Shown here: piece by piece, positions 1 to 10,739 of the stretch
How the letters are laid out: every line of letters starts with the position of its first letter
How positions within the stretch are numbered: the stretch's first letter is position 1
NCBI RefSeq assembly: GCF_024679095.1
Contig: NC_066513.1
Location: forward strand, 3,121,523 to 3,185,522
DNA from: Eriocheir sinensis
Taxonomy: Eukaryota > Arthropoda > Malacostraca > Decapoda > Varunidae
Length of the DNA: 64,000 bases
Direction of reading: 5' to 3'
Position numbers and translations under genes: made by a program
The notes under the pieces: generated by a model
Database searches by the model: none
The model's input: only the letters and a program-made list of their open reading frames with translations
What the model was told of the DNA's origin: nothing

Positions 1-107
1 ATCTTGGTCATCCTCCTCTGAACTGATTCTAGCAAGGTGATGTCCATTCTGAAAGGTGTGCACCAAAACAGGACAGCATAATCTAAGTGGGGCCTCACTA
101 ACTAAGG

Positions 108-711
108 GAGGAAAAGGGAGGAAGGAAGAGAGATGGAGGGGAATGAAGGTGAGGAAGGAAGGGAGGGGAAGGAGATGAGAATGGAAGGGAAAGGGAGGGG
201 AGAGATGTGACAAAGGGAGAGGAAGGAGGTGAGGAGGGAGGGAGGGAAGGAGGAAAGAGGGGAGGGGGGGTGAGGGAGGCAACTCAACACATCGCCCCAA
301 GACACAACATGGATGACTCACCGCTCTCCCCCCCCCCCCCTTCCTCCTCTCCCTCAGCCAACTTTTTACCTTTCCTTTCCTCCCTTCTCTCCCCACCTCC
401 CCTTCTCTTATAATCTTGCCTACCTTAACCTTCCTCCTCCCTTCCCTCTCCTACCCATTTTCCTCTCTTTTTCCCTTCCTCCTTACCTCTGTGTATCTCC
501 GTGTCTCCCTCCCTTTTCTCTCCCACCCATCTTCTACCTCCCTTTCAACTGTCTATTAACTTTTCATCCCTCTATCTTCTCTTCCCCCCATTTACTCCCT
601 TTCCTTTTCTTCTTTCCCTTTCCTTCCCTTCTCTTCTTGCTAACCTCCCTTCCTTCTTTCCTTCTCCTCTTTATCATTTCTCCTAAATTCATACTTCCTC
701 CAACACACTTT

Positions 712-713
<2 letters not shown>
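108..713. repeat. Polypurine tract switching to polypyrimidine tract
   Basis: About 200 bases of GGA/GGGA-rich purine sequence (108-275) are followed, after a short mixed segment with a C-run near 330, by about 450 bases of CTTCC-rich pyrimidine sequence. Open frames here are low-complexity Pro/Ser/Leu strings and are not credible proteins. The first 100 bases hold nothing recognisable. Confidence 0.8.

Positions 714-757
<44 letters not shown>
714..757. repeat. (TC)n microsatellite
   Basis: Uninterrupted TC dinucleotides of about 44 bp at the end of the pyrimidine-rich block. A C-run follows near 790. Confidence 0.95.
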
Positions 758-760
<3 letters not shown>

Positions 761-1009
761 TTCCTTTTTCACTTCTGACATCTTCCTACCCCCCCCCCCT
801 TTCACCCTTCACCCCCAAGATAGCATGACGCAGCCACTTCTGGATTAAATCAACATGAACGAACTAAGATGTTGCAGGGGGTCAGGGAGGGAAGGAGGAG
901 GAGGAAGAGGAGGAGGGAGAGGGAAAGGAGGAGGAGGAGCAGGGAAGAAGAATAAGAGAAGCAGAGTAAATATACACATGAGGCTTCAACAAACATTTGC
1001 GTAATGGAT

Positions 1010-1010
<1 letters not shown>

Positions 1011-1089
<79 letters not shown>
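1011..1089. repeat. (AC)n microsatellite
   Basis: 79 bp of perfect AC repeat. Confidence 0.97.
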
Positions 1090-1090
<1 letters not shown>

Positions 1091-1637
1091 CACGTAGCAT
1101 CAAAACAACTCACTTCCTTCAAAATAACTTAGAAGAAAAAAGAAGAGAAAAACAGCCACCACCACCACCACAGCCTCGGCGTGATATGCCACAAAGGCGG
1201 CAACATGAGTGGTCAGGCGGATTTTCAAACAAAGATTTAGCACTCAAGCACGTGGTGAGGCGAGGCGTTGGGTGCTGGGAGTGCTGACGAGGAGTGACGC
1301 AGCGCTGAGTGGGGCAGCATCGCCACCACAAGCATGGAAGGAGTGGGCCGAGGTGTTGTGTGCCGCCATCACAAGCACAACCATCAGCATCAACATAAGT
1401 TCCCACCGTTGTTCGTTCCCAGGCCGGGGTGGCGCGGCGCTGCAGGGTTCGTGATGCCCGTGACCCTTCCCCACGTATAGGGCGCGGTGGGTGCTGGGCT
1501 GGCCGCCACGCACCGCTGCCCACACAACGCAAGCGGGACACACCTTGGCCTGCGTACGACTCTTGACGGCCCCGTGATGGAGTAGGCTTCACCAGCGTTG
1601 TCCTGGGCCCTCGACAGCGCTGAGGCGGCGAGACATA
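1090..1637. other. Unique moderately GC-rich sequence, no gene recognised
   Basis: Non-repetitive sequence with overlapping open frames on both strands (for example minus 1119-1592). None shows a recognisable domain or a convincing pair of splice sites. It could hold an exon, but nothing in the sequence decides it. Confidence 0.4.
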
Positions 1638-2055
1638 CAGTGTGGCTCATATTATCAAACATTTTGGGGCTTACACAATCAGGTAGGGATTATTTGTATT
1701 TCCTTGCTACGTTTTATGAGCCTAGTGGTAGCCTGACAAACCTTCACTCAGGCAGAGATCATGTGTATTTCCTTGCTACGTTTTATTAGCCTAGTAGTAG
1801 CCTGACAAGCCTTCACTCAGGAAGAGATCATGTGTATTTCCTTGCTACGTTTTGTGAGCCTAGTGGTAGCCTGACAAGCCTTCACTCAGGCAGAGATCAT
1901 GTGTATTTCCTTGCTACGTTTTATGAGCCTAGTGGTAGCCTGACAAGCCTTCTGCACCGTGAACGTGAAGAACACCCATGAGAGCCCGACTAACCCCTCT
2001 GTGACCTTTGGAAACATTGGTCGCGAAAGCCCAAAGCGTCTGAGGATACGGGTCA
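1638..2055 (-). mobile_element. MITE-like element, copy A, with internal tandem expansion
   Basis: Minus-strand copy of the dispersed short element found at least 15 times in this window. TA dinucleotides lie just outside both ends (1636-1637 and 2056-2057), within a shared 7-base CATACAG. The copy is 418 bp long. Removing three extra 69-bp units leaves about 211 bp, matching the intact 212-bp copy near 27 kb. No coding capacity is seen, as expected for a non-autonomous DNA transposon. Confidence 0.7.
1682..1950. repeat. 69-bp tandem repeat inside the MITE copy (about 4 units)
   Basis: Units begin near 1682, 1751, 1820 and 1889, a spacing of exactly 69 bp for the last three. They differ by a few substitutions. 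The unit equals the internal part of the MITE, so the array arose by duplication inside it. Confidence 0.9.
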
Positions 2056-2057
2056 TA

Positions 2058-2504
2058 CAGTCACCACGAAACGCTGGACTGAGGGAGTGGTCGGGGAGAA
2101 CAGGAAGGCGCAGAGGACACCTGGCCGGGGGGGAGGAGGGGAGGGGTCCGTGAACACATGTAGCACAGACTCGTTGGACGACACCGTGTTCCCGCGGTGA
2201 GGTAAGAGGCCTGAGGCGGTGGCGGCGGCGCGGCGGGGAGGGCGGCGGGCACGATGACCCCGAGGATGGTACGCGGCGGGCAGGTGCTTGGTGCTCCCAG
2301 GCAGGCGAGCAGCGGTAGAGCAACGACATGACCCTTGACCTCTCTCACACACACACACACATGGATCTTGGTGGTGACAGACGGGATGAGTGGATGGTTG
2401 GGGCCGAGCAGAGGGTCAGGGCGAGGCGGGGGTCAAGTGGCGGGTGTCGGTGCCTGGTCCACGCTGACGCCCGGGTCTGCCCAGGGGACGGCCGGCCACA
2501 CACG
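2058..2504. other. Unique GC-rich sequence, no gene recognised
   Basis: Contains a GGC-rich stretch near 2215-2245 and a donor-like TGAGGTAAGAG near 2200 on the plus strand, but no matching acceptor or conserved frame. A short (CA)n lies at 2346-2360. Confidence 0.35.
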
Positions 2505-2708
2505 GTTTAGGCTCTCAAGACAAATATTTCCTAAGGCCACAAGAGATTAGTAGGTTTCTCTTGTGTTTTTATTTTATTATTATTATTTTTTTTTAGGTTC
2601 ATGGTACAGAAGAAGGGGTCAAACTACCTCCAGGGTCAATGGATATCCCTGGAAATGCCTCAAACTCCTACGAAAGCCTTGTCAAACAGGTGAGCTTAGC
2701 GGCCCTTT
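2505..2708 (+). mobile_element. MITE-like element, copy B
   Basis: Plus-strand degraded copy. It keeps the internal landmark GGTTCATGGTACAGAAG near 2597 and the later AAAGCCTTGTCAAA near 2672. A T-rich insertion interrupts the left half. The outer inverted repeats are poorly preserved. Confidence 0.65.
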
Positions 2709-2910
2709 GACTCGCGGGGCGGCAACGTTTGCGGCAATGTTTCAGCGTGTCAGCTCAGTGTTCGGGGCCAGGTCAAAGCCTTGCCCCGCCCGAGTGTTAT
2801 AGTTCAAGGAGTGGCGCTCTACTTTCTCTACAATTTCAATTAACGAGCGAACATGGAGGTCAGTCAGATCAGCGAAACAATTTACCAGCGAGGCCGGAAC
2901 GATGATAAGC

Positions 2911-3041
2911 TTGATGGTAGTTTGGCAAGGCTTCTGAACCATGAATGTGAAAAAACAGTCACGGGAACCCGACGAATGATCTGTGTGGCGTTTGGAAATA
3001 TCTGTTATGGGAGCCGAAAGCGATTGAGGATACGAGCTTTG
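2911..3041 (-). mobile_element. MITE-like element, copy C (partial)
   Basis: Minus-strand copy with the left half of the element. The right end is missing on the low-coordinate side. It is recognised by the reverse complements of the internal landmarks. Confidence 0.6.
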
Positions 3042-3329
3042 TACTGATCAAGGCTCCATGGCAGGTCGCGAAGGGGGATTGGGCTGCTGAATGAGGTGAG
3101 AAAGGGAAGTTACACACCCACAGCTTCGCCTCTTTTCCTTTTTTTCATCAGAGTCCCGCGGGAGAACGCCGATCCAAAGAGTACACCGGGAGCGTCAACT
3201 GGGTGACTTCTACCTCAAGCTCAAGTTCAAGTTCTGGACTGTGCCTTGGCTGGGATGGGGGGCATGCAGCGGTCAGTCCAGGAACAGTTATACAGCATCT
3301 GCACAGCGTATTAATGTAGCCCTGCGAGC

Positions 3330-3895
3330 CCCATCCCAACTCTTGGCAAACTTTGAACGTGTCACTCCACCGTTTAGTTGACCCTCCAAGAACAACACAG
3401 GGACAGAAAGAGCCTCGGAGCACCATCACTTCAGTAGGAAAACTTTATCTTAATATTCTTCACATTAATTTGACGACCCAACTCAAGGCAAACTCTGAAC
3501 GTCACTCCATTGCTTAGTTAACCCTCCAAGAACAACACAGGGACAGAAAGAGCCTCGGAGCACCATCACTTCAGCAGGAAAACTTTATCTTAATATTCTT
3601 CACATTAATTTGACGACCCAACTCAAGGCAAACTCTCAACGTCACTCCATTGCTTAGTTAACCCTCCAAGAACAACACAGGGACAGAAAGAGCCTCGGAG
3701 CACCATCACTTCAGTAGGAAAACCTAATTTTAATATTCTTCACATTAATTTGACGACCCAACTCAAGGCAAACTCTCAACGTCACTCCACCGTTTAGTTG
3801 ACCCGACAAGGACAACAGAGGGCCAAGAGGAACGTCAGGGAACCATCACATAAGTACGGCAACCTTATCTTGGCATTCCTTATGTTATTCATTTG
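3330..3895. repeat. 140-bp tandem repeat, about 4 units
   Basis: The phrase CACCATCACTTCAG recurs at 3421, 3561 and 3701, exactly 140 bp apart. A more diverged last unit runs to about 3890. Minus frames across it are not conserved proteins. The 290 bases before it (3042-3329) are unique and unrecognised. Confidence 0.92.
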
Positions 3896-3901
3896 TTACA
3901 T

Positions 3902-3902
<1 letters not shown>

Positions 3903-3942
<40 letters not shown>
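3903..3942. repeat. (TC)n microsatellite
   Basis: About 40 bp of perfect TC repeat directly after the 140-bp array. Confidence 0.95.
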
Positions 3943-4005
3943 GATAAGCAGGGACAGCCACTTCCGCCTGCCCTTCATTCTCCTTATCGTCAGTGTTATA
4001 AAAAA

Positions 4006-4010
<5 letters not shown>

Positions 4011-4052
<42 letters not shown>

Positions 4053-4134
4053 ACTACGGACCACTCAAACAACATTCACGAGCATAAGGAAAAGTTAGAT
4101 ATAAACGGATATGGAAACAGGCCAGTGCTACCAT

Positions 4135-4171
<37 letters not shown>
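4011..4171. repeat. Two (CA)n microsatellites
   Basis: CA repeats at 4011-4050 and about 4135-4171, separated by 84 bp of unique sequence. Confidence 0.95.
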
Positions 4172-4215
4172 GACAAAGGCATCAAGACAGCATTAGCATG
4201 ACAAAAAACCAGCAG

Positions 4216-4535
4216 TGGCCATTCCCCTTCCTGCCTCACCCTTCCCCCCCTCTCACCCCCTTCACGGTGAGTCATGAGGTGAGGACGCGAGTTGTAGTCA
4301 CGTTACCATGCACACAACCCCCCTGCCCCCCCATCACCTCCCCCCCCCCCTCCGTCCCTCCCCCTCCACCTCTTATCTTCACGCCCCGCCCAACACCCTG
4401 GAGTGGCTTTCTTTTTTTCCTCTTTTTTTTCCCTTTTCCTTTTTCCTTGCTATTATGTTAACTACCACCATCACCACCACCACCACCACCACCATCACCA
4501 TCATAACCACCACCACAAGCTTTCACCCCCTCCAT
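4216..4535. repeat. Pyrimidine-rich segment and (CAC)n tract
   Basis: C-rich low-complexity sequence with T-runs, then ACC/CAC/ATC triplets from about 4460 to 4515. No gene is supported. Confidence 0.75.
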
Positions 4536-4578
4536 TAAAACCATGCAAACTTTCCCCCTCGTAATAGGTTTCTCTTCC

Positions 4579-4660
4579 ACACACACACACACACACACAC
4601 ACTCTTAACTATACCACAAACTCCTCTCTCTCTCTCTCTCTCTCTCTGTAATTTCTCCAT

Positions 4661-4711
<51 letters not shown>
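4579..4711. repeat. (CA)n, (TC)n, (CA)n microsatellite cluster
   Basis: Three dinucleotide tracts in quick succession: CA 4579-4602, TC 4624-4648 and AC 4663-4711. Confidence 0.93.
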
Positions 4712-4712
<1 letters not shown>

Positions 4713-5034
4713 CTAACCCCCTCAAACTTTTCTTTATTCCCCTTCCTTCTTGCCTCCCTCCTCCCCACCATACTCAGATTTTTACTCATTTTGTTCTTTC
4801 CTTCAACTCAAACACGCACAAACATACTTGCCTCCCTCACCACGCACGCTTTACCTTCCTTCCAAACACACCTCTGCTTCCCTCTGCACTCCTCCCCTCA
4901 GTTCTCTCTTCTTTTTCCTCCCTCCCTTCCTTTCTTCCTTGCCTTCTCCCTTAGTTGATATAGGTAGGATTTTCCACATCTCGCACGTTACCTATTGCTT
5001 ACATGATCCAAAGCTTACATAATGGACCCAGTAG

Positions 5035-5063
5035 TATAGTAGTAGTAGTAGTAGTAATAGTAG
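5035..5063. repeat. (AGT)n microsatellite
   Basis: About nine AGT triplets with one AAT variant. The preceding 300 bases (4712-5034) are pyrimidine-rich and hold no recognisable gene. Confidence 0.85.
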
Positions 5064-5378
5064 TAGGGAATGTAAGAAAACTATTAGTCCATATAGTTAA
5101 AAAAATCGCTTCCTACTTCACTTCCTTACTTCATCAGTGCACATATTTACACCACTGACACATCTTGCTTGCTCTCTCCCCCAATTAGAAGCTTTCACAT
5201 GCTCGCCCCCTCTCCCATTCACCCCCCCCCCCCCCCGTAAGGTGTATGACGTGTCCAGGTATTCACGGTAACTGGAGTGCGATGAGTCACGCCCGGCGCA
5301 CAGGTGTTCTGGGATGACCTTGACTCACGGCGACCCAACAGGTGTGTGTGTGTGTGTGTCGGGGAATGAGGTGAGCAG
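5064..5378. other. Unique sequence with a C homopolymer
   Basis: Mostly unique sequence with a run of about 16 C at 5221-5236 and a short (GT)n at 5342-5359. No gene is recognised. Confidence 0.5.
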
Positions 5379-5379
5379 G

Positions 5380-5530
5380 GCGAGGTGGCGGGACGGCAGG
5401 TGAGGAGGGGACCAGGTGACGAGAGGCAAGGGCAGGTCAGCAGGTGTGTTGTGTCAGGGGAAGGTGGAGACAAGCAGGTGACGACACAAGGGCAAGTTAG
5501 CAGGTGTGTTGTGTCAGGGGGGAGGTGTGA
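5380..5530. repeat. Short tandem duplication rich in AGCAGGTG
   Basis: A roughly 63-bp segment containing CAGGTGTGTTGTGTCAGGGG occurs twice (ends near 5460 and 5520), with further diverged partial units on both sides. Confidence 0.75.
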
Positions 5531-5625
5531 GCAGAGGGAGGTGGTGAGACAAGCAGCTGAGGTTAAGTGATAGGTGTTGAAGGAAGGTGAGGTGTGTCAG
5601 GGAGAAGTGTGACTAACCCTCCCTT

Positions 5626-5630
<5 letters not shown>

Positions 5631-5668
<38 letters not shown>
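5631..5668. repeat. (AC)n microsatellite
   Basis: About 38 bp of perfect AC repeat. Confidence 0.95.
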
Positions 5669-5670
<2 letters not shown>

Positions 5671-6177
5671 AAGCTAGGGAATAAAGGCAGCAAGCTATTT
5701 ATCTCTATCTTGTTCGTGCTAGGATGCAGAAAAAAATGGCTTTATCCCGTACTCCCCTTCCCCTCAGGACACCTAAGATATACGCAGGGCCGAAAAGTAT
5801 TATGATAAAACCACCCACCCACACCCACACCCAGGTCAGAAACAAAGGCAGGCAGCGAGGCACGAGAGGTGTGTATATATACCGAGGCGTCACCGGGTGT
5901 ACAGATGACGGCAAGGACAACACACCGCGGGGCTTGATGCGGCACAACGAGGCGGCGCGGCGTGTGAGCGGGGCGAGGGGCGGCGTGGCTAGCATTCCTG
6001 TGGCTATGGGAAGGTGACCTCGCATGCCGGCGTGGGAGGAAGCTGTTTGGTGAGCGTGGAGATGCTGCGACAGGCTGCGGCATGACACGACGGGGAGGCA
6101 GGGAAGGGCGGCCAGCAGAAAGACTTGGCGTATAACAATCAAGGCTGCCTGCGTTGGTGATCCATGTCGGTATTCCT
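5669..6177. other. Unique sequence, no gene recognised
   Basis: Non-repetitive and moderately GC-rich around 5920-6080. Frames on both strands are short and show no domain. Confidence 0.4.
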
Positions 6178-6398
6178 CGGCCCTTATATTTTGACGCTTT
6201 GGGCTCTCACAACTACTTCCAAAGGCCGAAAAGTGGATGAATAGGATTTTAATGAGCGATATTTTAGGTTCACGGTACAGAAGAATGGTCAAACTAGCAC
6301 CAGGGCCAAATAACTGCCCAGGGAAACGCCCAAAACTCCTACGCAAGCCTTGTCAAATACGTGTGCTTGGCCGCCGAAATGTTTAAGAATATGACCCC
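6178..6398 (+). mobile_element. MITE-like element, copy D
   Basis: Nearly complete plus-strand copy. It has the left end, GGTTCACGGTACAGAAGA at 6268, the second internal repeat AAGCCTTGTCAAATA near 6343 and a well-kept right end with CGAAATGTTTAAGAATATGA. Confidence 0.75.
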
Positions 6399-6399
6399 T

Positions 6400-6596
6400 A
6401 GACGCTTCCGCCTCTCACAACACTAAAAACCGAGAAGAAAGGTTAATCGGGTTCTCATGCATTTTTTTCACGTTCATAGTGGAGGCCTTGTCAAAGTACC
6501 ACCAGGGTCACAAAACTAGTTACCCAAGGAAATGCCCACAACCTCGACGAAAGCCCTGTCCAATATATGTGCTTGGATGTCGAACTATTTAATCAT
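6400..6596 (+). mobile_element. MITE-like element, copy E, head-to-tail with copy D
   Basis: A second plus-strand copy starts immediately after copy D. It has its own left-end phrase GACGCTTCCGCCTCTCACAA. Its right end is degraded at about 6595. The 300 bases after it are unique and unrecognised. Confidence 0.7.
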
Positions 6597-6923
6597 CCAG
6601 CCCTCAATCTATCCCTCAGTCACAAGGCAGCATCCAGAACAGGTTAATGCCCTTGCTCTACGTAATAAGAATGGGGACGTTCAATTCCCTTCTGCCGCGA
6701 CGAAGCTGTGGTTAACGCAGTTTTTGAAGGCGTTGACAATTTTCGCAGGAAGTTTGTTTCACTGATGGATGATTCGATTCGAAAGACAAAATACTCGTGT
6801 CAATCTGTTAAATTACCACGAAAGAGGAGACAGAAAGAAGCAGAGAAGAGGGAGGAGGAGGAGAGAAATGCAACATGACGAGAGAGGAAAATGGATGAGG
6901 GCGGTGAGTGAATGGAATGGTGA

Positions 6924-6925
<2 letters not shown>

Positions 6926-6957
<32 letters not shown>
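6926..6957. repeat. (GT)n microsatellite followed by G-run
   Basis: About 32 bp of GT repeat and then a G-rich stretch to about 7040. Confidence 0.93.
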
Positions 6958-6960
<3 letters not shown>

Positions 6961-7040
6961 AGGGGGGGGGGGGAGTAGTGTGTGTGTCATGCGGGAATAG
7001 GGGCGGGGGGTTGGGTGGGGGTGGGGGGCAGCGGAGGGCG

Positions 7041-7331
7041 GAGGAAAAAGCGAGTGAAATGTTGAAGATGAGCAAAAAGGAGACAAGAAAAAAATAAATG
7101 TAAACGAAAAGGAGAAAAAAATAAATATGACTAAGGAGAAAAAAGTGAAATAAGAAAAAAATGAAAATGAAAAAGTAAAAAAAAGTAAAAATGTCAATAA
7201 TAGAGAAAAAAATGAGAAAAAGTGCAATGCTGACAGGGAGGATGGAAAAAAGGAAATGCTAATACTGAAGAAGAAAAACAAAGAAAAAAACAAGACAAGT
7301 GGAGCTAAACAGGACATGATGTTGCCTGTTG

Positions 7332-7336
<5 letters not shown>
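7041..7336. repeat. A-rich low-complexity sequence
   Basis: Runs of AAAAATG/GAAAAA purine-rich sequence. Phe/Ser-rich frames on the other strand are artefacts of composition. Confidence 0.8.

Positions 7337-7369
<33 letters not shown>
7337..7369. repeat. (TC)n microsatellite
   Basis: About 33 bp of TC repeat. Confidence 0.95.
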
Positions 7370-7489
7370 TTGTTGTGATGTGGGTGACGAGTTTGTCCTT
7401 GACTCCGTGTAGGGGGGGAGGGGCGTATGACTAGGCTGGGTGTGAGGAGGGAAGGAAAGGGGTGAGGAACAGGATGGAGGAAGACATTA

Positions 7490-8160
7490 GCATCAAGGAG
7501 GAGGAGGAGGAGGAGGAGGAAAGTGATGCAACATTTACATCCACTTGCGTCTTGCTTAGGAGGAGGAGGAGGAGGAGGATGAATGAAGATGGTGCAACGT
7601 TTACATACATTTTTGTCTTACAGGAGGAGGAGGAAGAGGCGGAGGAGGAGGATGAATGAAGATGGTGCAACGTTTACATACATTTTTGTCTTACAGGAGG
7701 AGGAGGAAGAGGCGGAGGAGGAGGATGAATGAAGATGGTGCAACGTTTACATACATTTTTGTCTTACAGGAGGAGGAGGAAGAGGCGGAGGAGGAGGATG
7801 AAGGAAGATGGTGCAACGTTTACATACATTTTTGTCATCGAGGAGGAGGAGGAAGAGGCGGAGGAGGAGGAGGAGGAGGAGGAGGAAGAAAAAGTAAAAA
7901 AAAAGAGGAGGAGGAGGAGGATGAAGGAAGATGGTGCAACGTTTACATACATTTTTGTCTTACAGGAGGAGGAGGAAGAGGCGGAGGTGGAGGAGGAGGA
8001 GGAGGAGGAGGAGGAGGAGGAGGAGGAAGAAAAGTAAAAAAAAGAGGAGGAGGAGGAGAAGAGGAAGATGGTTCAACAGTTACATCCATTTTTGTCTTAC
8101 AGAAGAGAAGGAGGAAGAAGCGGCTGCGGAAGAGGAGGAGGAGGAGGAGGAGTTGAGAAG
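7490..8160. repeat. 73-bp minisatellite with expandable (GGA)n block
   Basis: The phrase GGTGCAACGTTTACATACAT recurs at 7591, 7664, 7737, 7810 and 7933, with a diverged copy at 8070. Spacing is 73 bp for the first four. It then grows to 123 and 137 bp because the GGA block inside the unit has lengthened. Each complete unit carries TTTTTGTCTTACAG followed by GGA codons, which reads like a 3' splice site on the plus strand. Glu/Arg-rich frames run through it, but the pattern is fully explained by the repeat. Confidence 0.93.
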
Positions 8161-8192
8161 TAGGAAAATACCTTCACACACACACACACACT

Positions 8193-8602
8193 AAGCGAGG
8201 GGTTACGAGGGAGGAGGTGGAGGAGAGGGAAGACACGGGAGGTAATGGGAGGGGGGGAAACAACACATGAATGAGTCACCGAGTTGCGTCACCACCACCA
8301 ACGCGGCCGCGGCGGGTGAGAGGGGGGGGGAAGAAGGAGGAGGAAGAGGAGTCCTCCTCCTCCTCCTCCATTCCCTATTCCTAGCATGCGTCACCTCCCC
8401 TCCCTCCCCCTCTGCTCCCTCCAGCGTGCGTCACCCTCCTGTGAACGTGACGAGGAAAATGACGTCACTCTCTCTCGTTTTTTTACGCACACGCGGCGTC
8501 CCTCTGAGCGGCTTCTGCCCGGCGTTCCCATGGGTGCGACAACGGTTCTCTGAGACCTCTTCTTTTTAAAACTCCAATCAGCTCCAGTCGGGATAAGAAT
8601 CT
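8193..8602. other. GC-rich unique sequence, no gene recognised
   Basis: Includes a short (CA)n at 8176-8192, a GGA/TCC-rich inverted composition around 8330-8375 and a NotI-like GCGGCCGC at 8303. No conserved frame is seen. Confidence 0.4.
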
Positions 8603-8822
8603 GGGGCCATATTCTCGAGCATTCCAGGGCTTACACACCCACATATAGCGCGGCTTTCGTAGAGGTTGTGTGAGTATTTCCATGGGTAGTTTAAGGAGCC
8701 TAGTGATAGTTTGACAAGGCTTCTGCACCATGGGCGTGAACGAGCTCATGAGGACAAGACTAATCTCCTTTGAGGCCTTTTGAATTATTTGTCGTAAGAG
8801 TCGGATGCGTCTGGAAATGTGA
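8603..8822 (-). mobile_element. MITE-like element, copy F
   Basis: Minus-strand copy. The end near 8603 reads GGGGCCATATTCTCGAGCAT, related to the terminal inverted repeat of other copies. The internal landmarks are reverse-complemented at about 8700-8740. Confidence 0.7.
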
Positions 8823-8885
8823 GTCCTGCGAAAATAGAACGTCACGAGGCAGGTCAGCAGATCAAAACAGTGATGTGGCGGCGCA

Positions 8886-9100
8886 AGATTGATTGATTGA
8901 TAGTTTATTGTTGCAGGTAAACAACAAGGGAGAAGGGAGGAACATGCCATCCCAACCCCCAGGCAGGACAGTGTGTGATTATACAACAAGTAATACACGA
9001 GTACTAGTGGATACTGCGAGTGGCCGTATGTACATCTCCATCAGTTATGTTGTTCACTACCACTGTTCTACATCCTTGGTGCCTACAAACGCATATCTGT
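8886..9100 (-). mobile_element. Probable 3' end of a non-LTR retroelement
   Basis: Read on the minus strand, the segment ends in AATAAACTATCAATC followed by further AATC units, the usual look of a retroelement 3' tail with a short tandem repeat. No reverse transcriptase sequence is present, so the class and the upstream limit are uncertain. It abuts MITE copy F. Confidence 0.4.
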
Positions 9101-9450
9101 AACACTATCTGATCTGCTTCTCACACGTTCCGGGAGGCGCTCTGATTCCTGTCCCGTTGGCGGCGGCCTCTACGATACTTATTTCTGCTACATATCATAT
9201 TTTACTTATATATAAGGTCTTCTGTAGTGTCAGAGGACCCCAAACTGATGGTTGGTCAAAACTGCGACACAGACATGTGCTGAACACCGCGAAAAGTAGG
9301 GTAGGTCAAAAAGTTGTGCGTTGGTGGGTGAGGAGGAAGAGGAATTTCAAACACTCGCCGATGCAACATTCAGGCCTCCGTGAAGGTCACTCAGTGGTTG
9401 GTCACGCATAGTTCCATATAAAGACGTACGCAGCCGATTTTACAGATGAC
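9101..9450. other. Unique sequence, no gene recognised
   Basis: No repeat and no convincing exon. It may include more of the retroelement tail described just before it. Confidence 0.35.
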
Positions 9451-9454
9451 GGTG

Positions 9455-9580
9455 GATGAGATAGATAGATAGATAGAATGACAGATAGACAGATAGAGAG
9501 CATACTAAAATGAGTAAATGTGAGATACAAAATGGGTCTAAGGGATTAAGATAGATAAAGATAGATAGAGAGAAAGAATA
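9455..9580. repeat. (GATA)n-rich region
   Basis: Imperfect GATA/CAGATA tetranucleotides around 9458-9500, with scattered further units to 9575. Confidence 0.8.
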
Positions 9581-9654
9581 CTAAAATAAATGTTTACTTA
9601 GGATACAACATTGTCTTAGTGATATAGATAGTGTAGGTGACGGGTGGTGACTGA

Positions 9655-10310
9655 AGAAGATAGGTACGGTATGTGGTGATGAGCTTCCCGGGTGTTGGTG
9701 TTGGTGATAGTGGTGGTGATGGTGGTGAAGGGCAGAGACAAGGTTGATGGGATAGTGGTGATGATGATGGTGGTGAGGATGGACAAGAGTGGTGGTGGAG
9801 ACGGTGGTGTGTGGTGAAGGAAAGGAGAAGGAGGAGGTGGAGCGAGTGGTGGAGGAAATGCATGGAGGAGGAGGAGGAGGAGGAGGAGGAGGAGGAGGAG
9901 GAGAATGCATGGTAGCGAGGTGGGGAAATACAGGTCGTTGAAAGTGGCGTAGTGGTGGTAGTGGTGGTGGGGAGGTGATGGTGGTGGTGAGCGCGATAGT
10001 GGTGTTGATGGTGGTGGGGATGGTGAGCCGTGGTGGTGGTGGTGAGGGTGATGAAAGTGAGTAGACAGTAGTTGTGGTGTTGAAGATGGTGCCGGAGGTG
10101 ATGGAAGTAGTGGTGATGGTGATGATAGTGAATAGTAGTGGTGGTGGTGGAGGAAATGATGGTGATGGGGGAGGTGAAGGTGGTGGTGGAGGTGATGGTG
10201 GTGGTGGTGGAGGTGATGGTGGTGGTGGAGGTGATGGTGGTGGTGGAGGTGATGGTGGTGGGGGAGGTGAAGGTGGTGGTGGTGGTGGGGGTGGTGGACG
10301 GCTCACAGGT
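9655..10310. repeat. (GGT)n/(GAT)n trinucleotide tract with inner (GGA)n
   Basis: Long GGTGGTGAT-type sequence with strong strand asymmetry and a GGA block at 9860-9902. Open frames of several hundred codons on the minus strand (His/Thr/Pro-rich) are simple-repeat translations. Confidence 0.9.
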
Positions 10311-10345
10311 GTTGACGGACAAAGGCAATTAATTAATTTCCACGC

Positions 10346-10348
<3 letters not shown>

Positions 10349-10388
<40 letters not shown>
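10349..10388. repeat. (AC)n microsatellite
   Basis: About 40 bp of AC repeat. Confidence 0.95.
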
Positions 10389-10395
<7 letters not shown>

Positions 10396-10429
10396 ACTTT
10401 TTTTTTTCGTTCCTTTCACTGCAGTGCTT

Positions 10430-10739
10430 CGGGGAGCGGGAGGGGAGGGGGAGGAGGGGGGGGAGGGGACATGAGGAGGGAGGGGGGAGGAGGTGAGGCT
10501 GAAGCTGGTGGGGATGAGGAAGGATATATGGGGGGAGGGGGGGGATGAGGCAGTATGGGGGATGAAATGAGGCTAATGGTAGGGGATGGGGAGAGGAAGG
10601 GGAGGAGAGGGGGGCATGAGGGGAGGGGTGACGAGGTAATGGAGGCTGAGGCTGGGAGGGGATGGGGCAGTAATGGGGGAGAGATGTTGATGGTAGGAAC
10701 AGTAGGGGCAATGGGGCTGAAAATGGGATTATGGGGCTG
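10430..10739. repeat. G-rich low-complexity tract
   Basis: GGGAGGGG-rich sequence with many runs of three to eight G, potential G-quadruplex material on the plus strand. Confidence 0.8.

Noticed and set aside
10074..10496. Glycine-rich or His-rich secreted protein
   Set aside because: Direct translation of GGT and (AC)n repeats without a signal peptide or conserved segment.
9581..10711. 376-codon minus frame rich in Pro, His, Thr and Ser
   Set aside because: Entirely GGT/GGA trinucleotide and (AC)n repeat sequence; the neighbouring frame is open as well.
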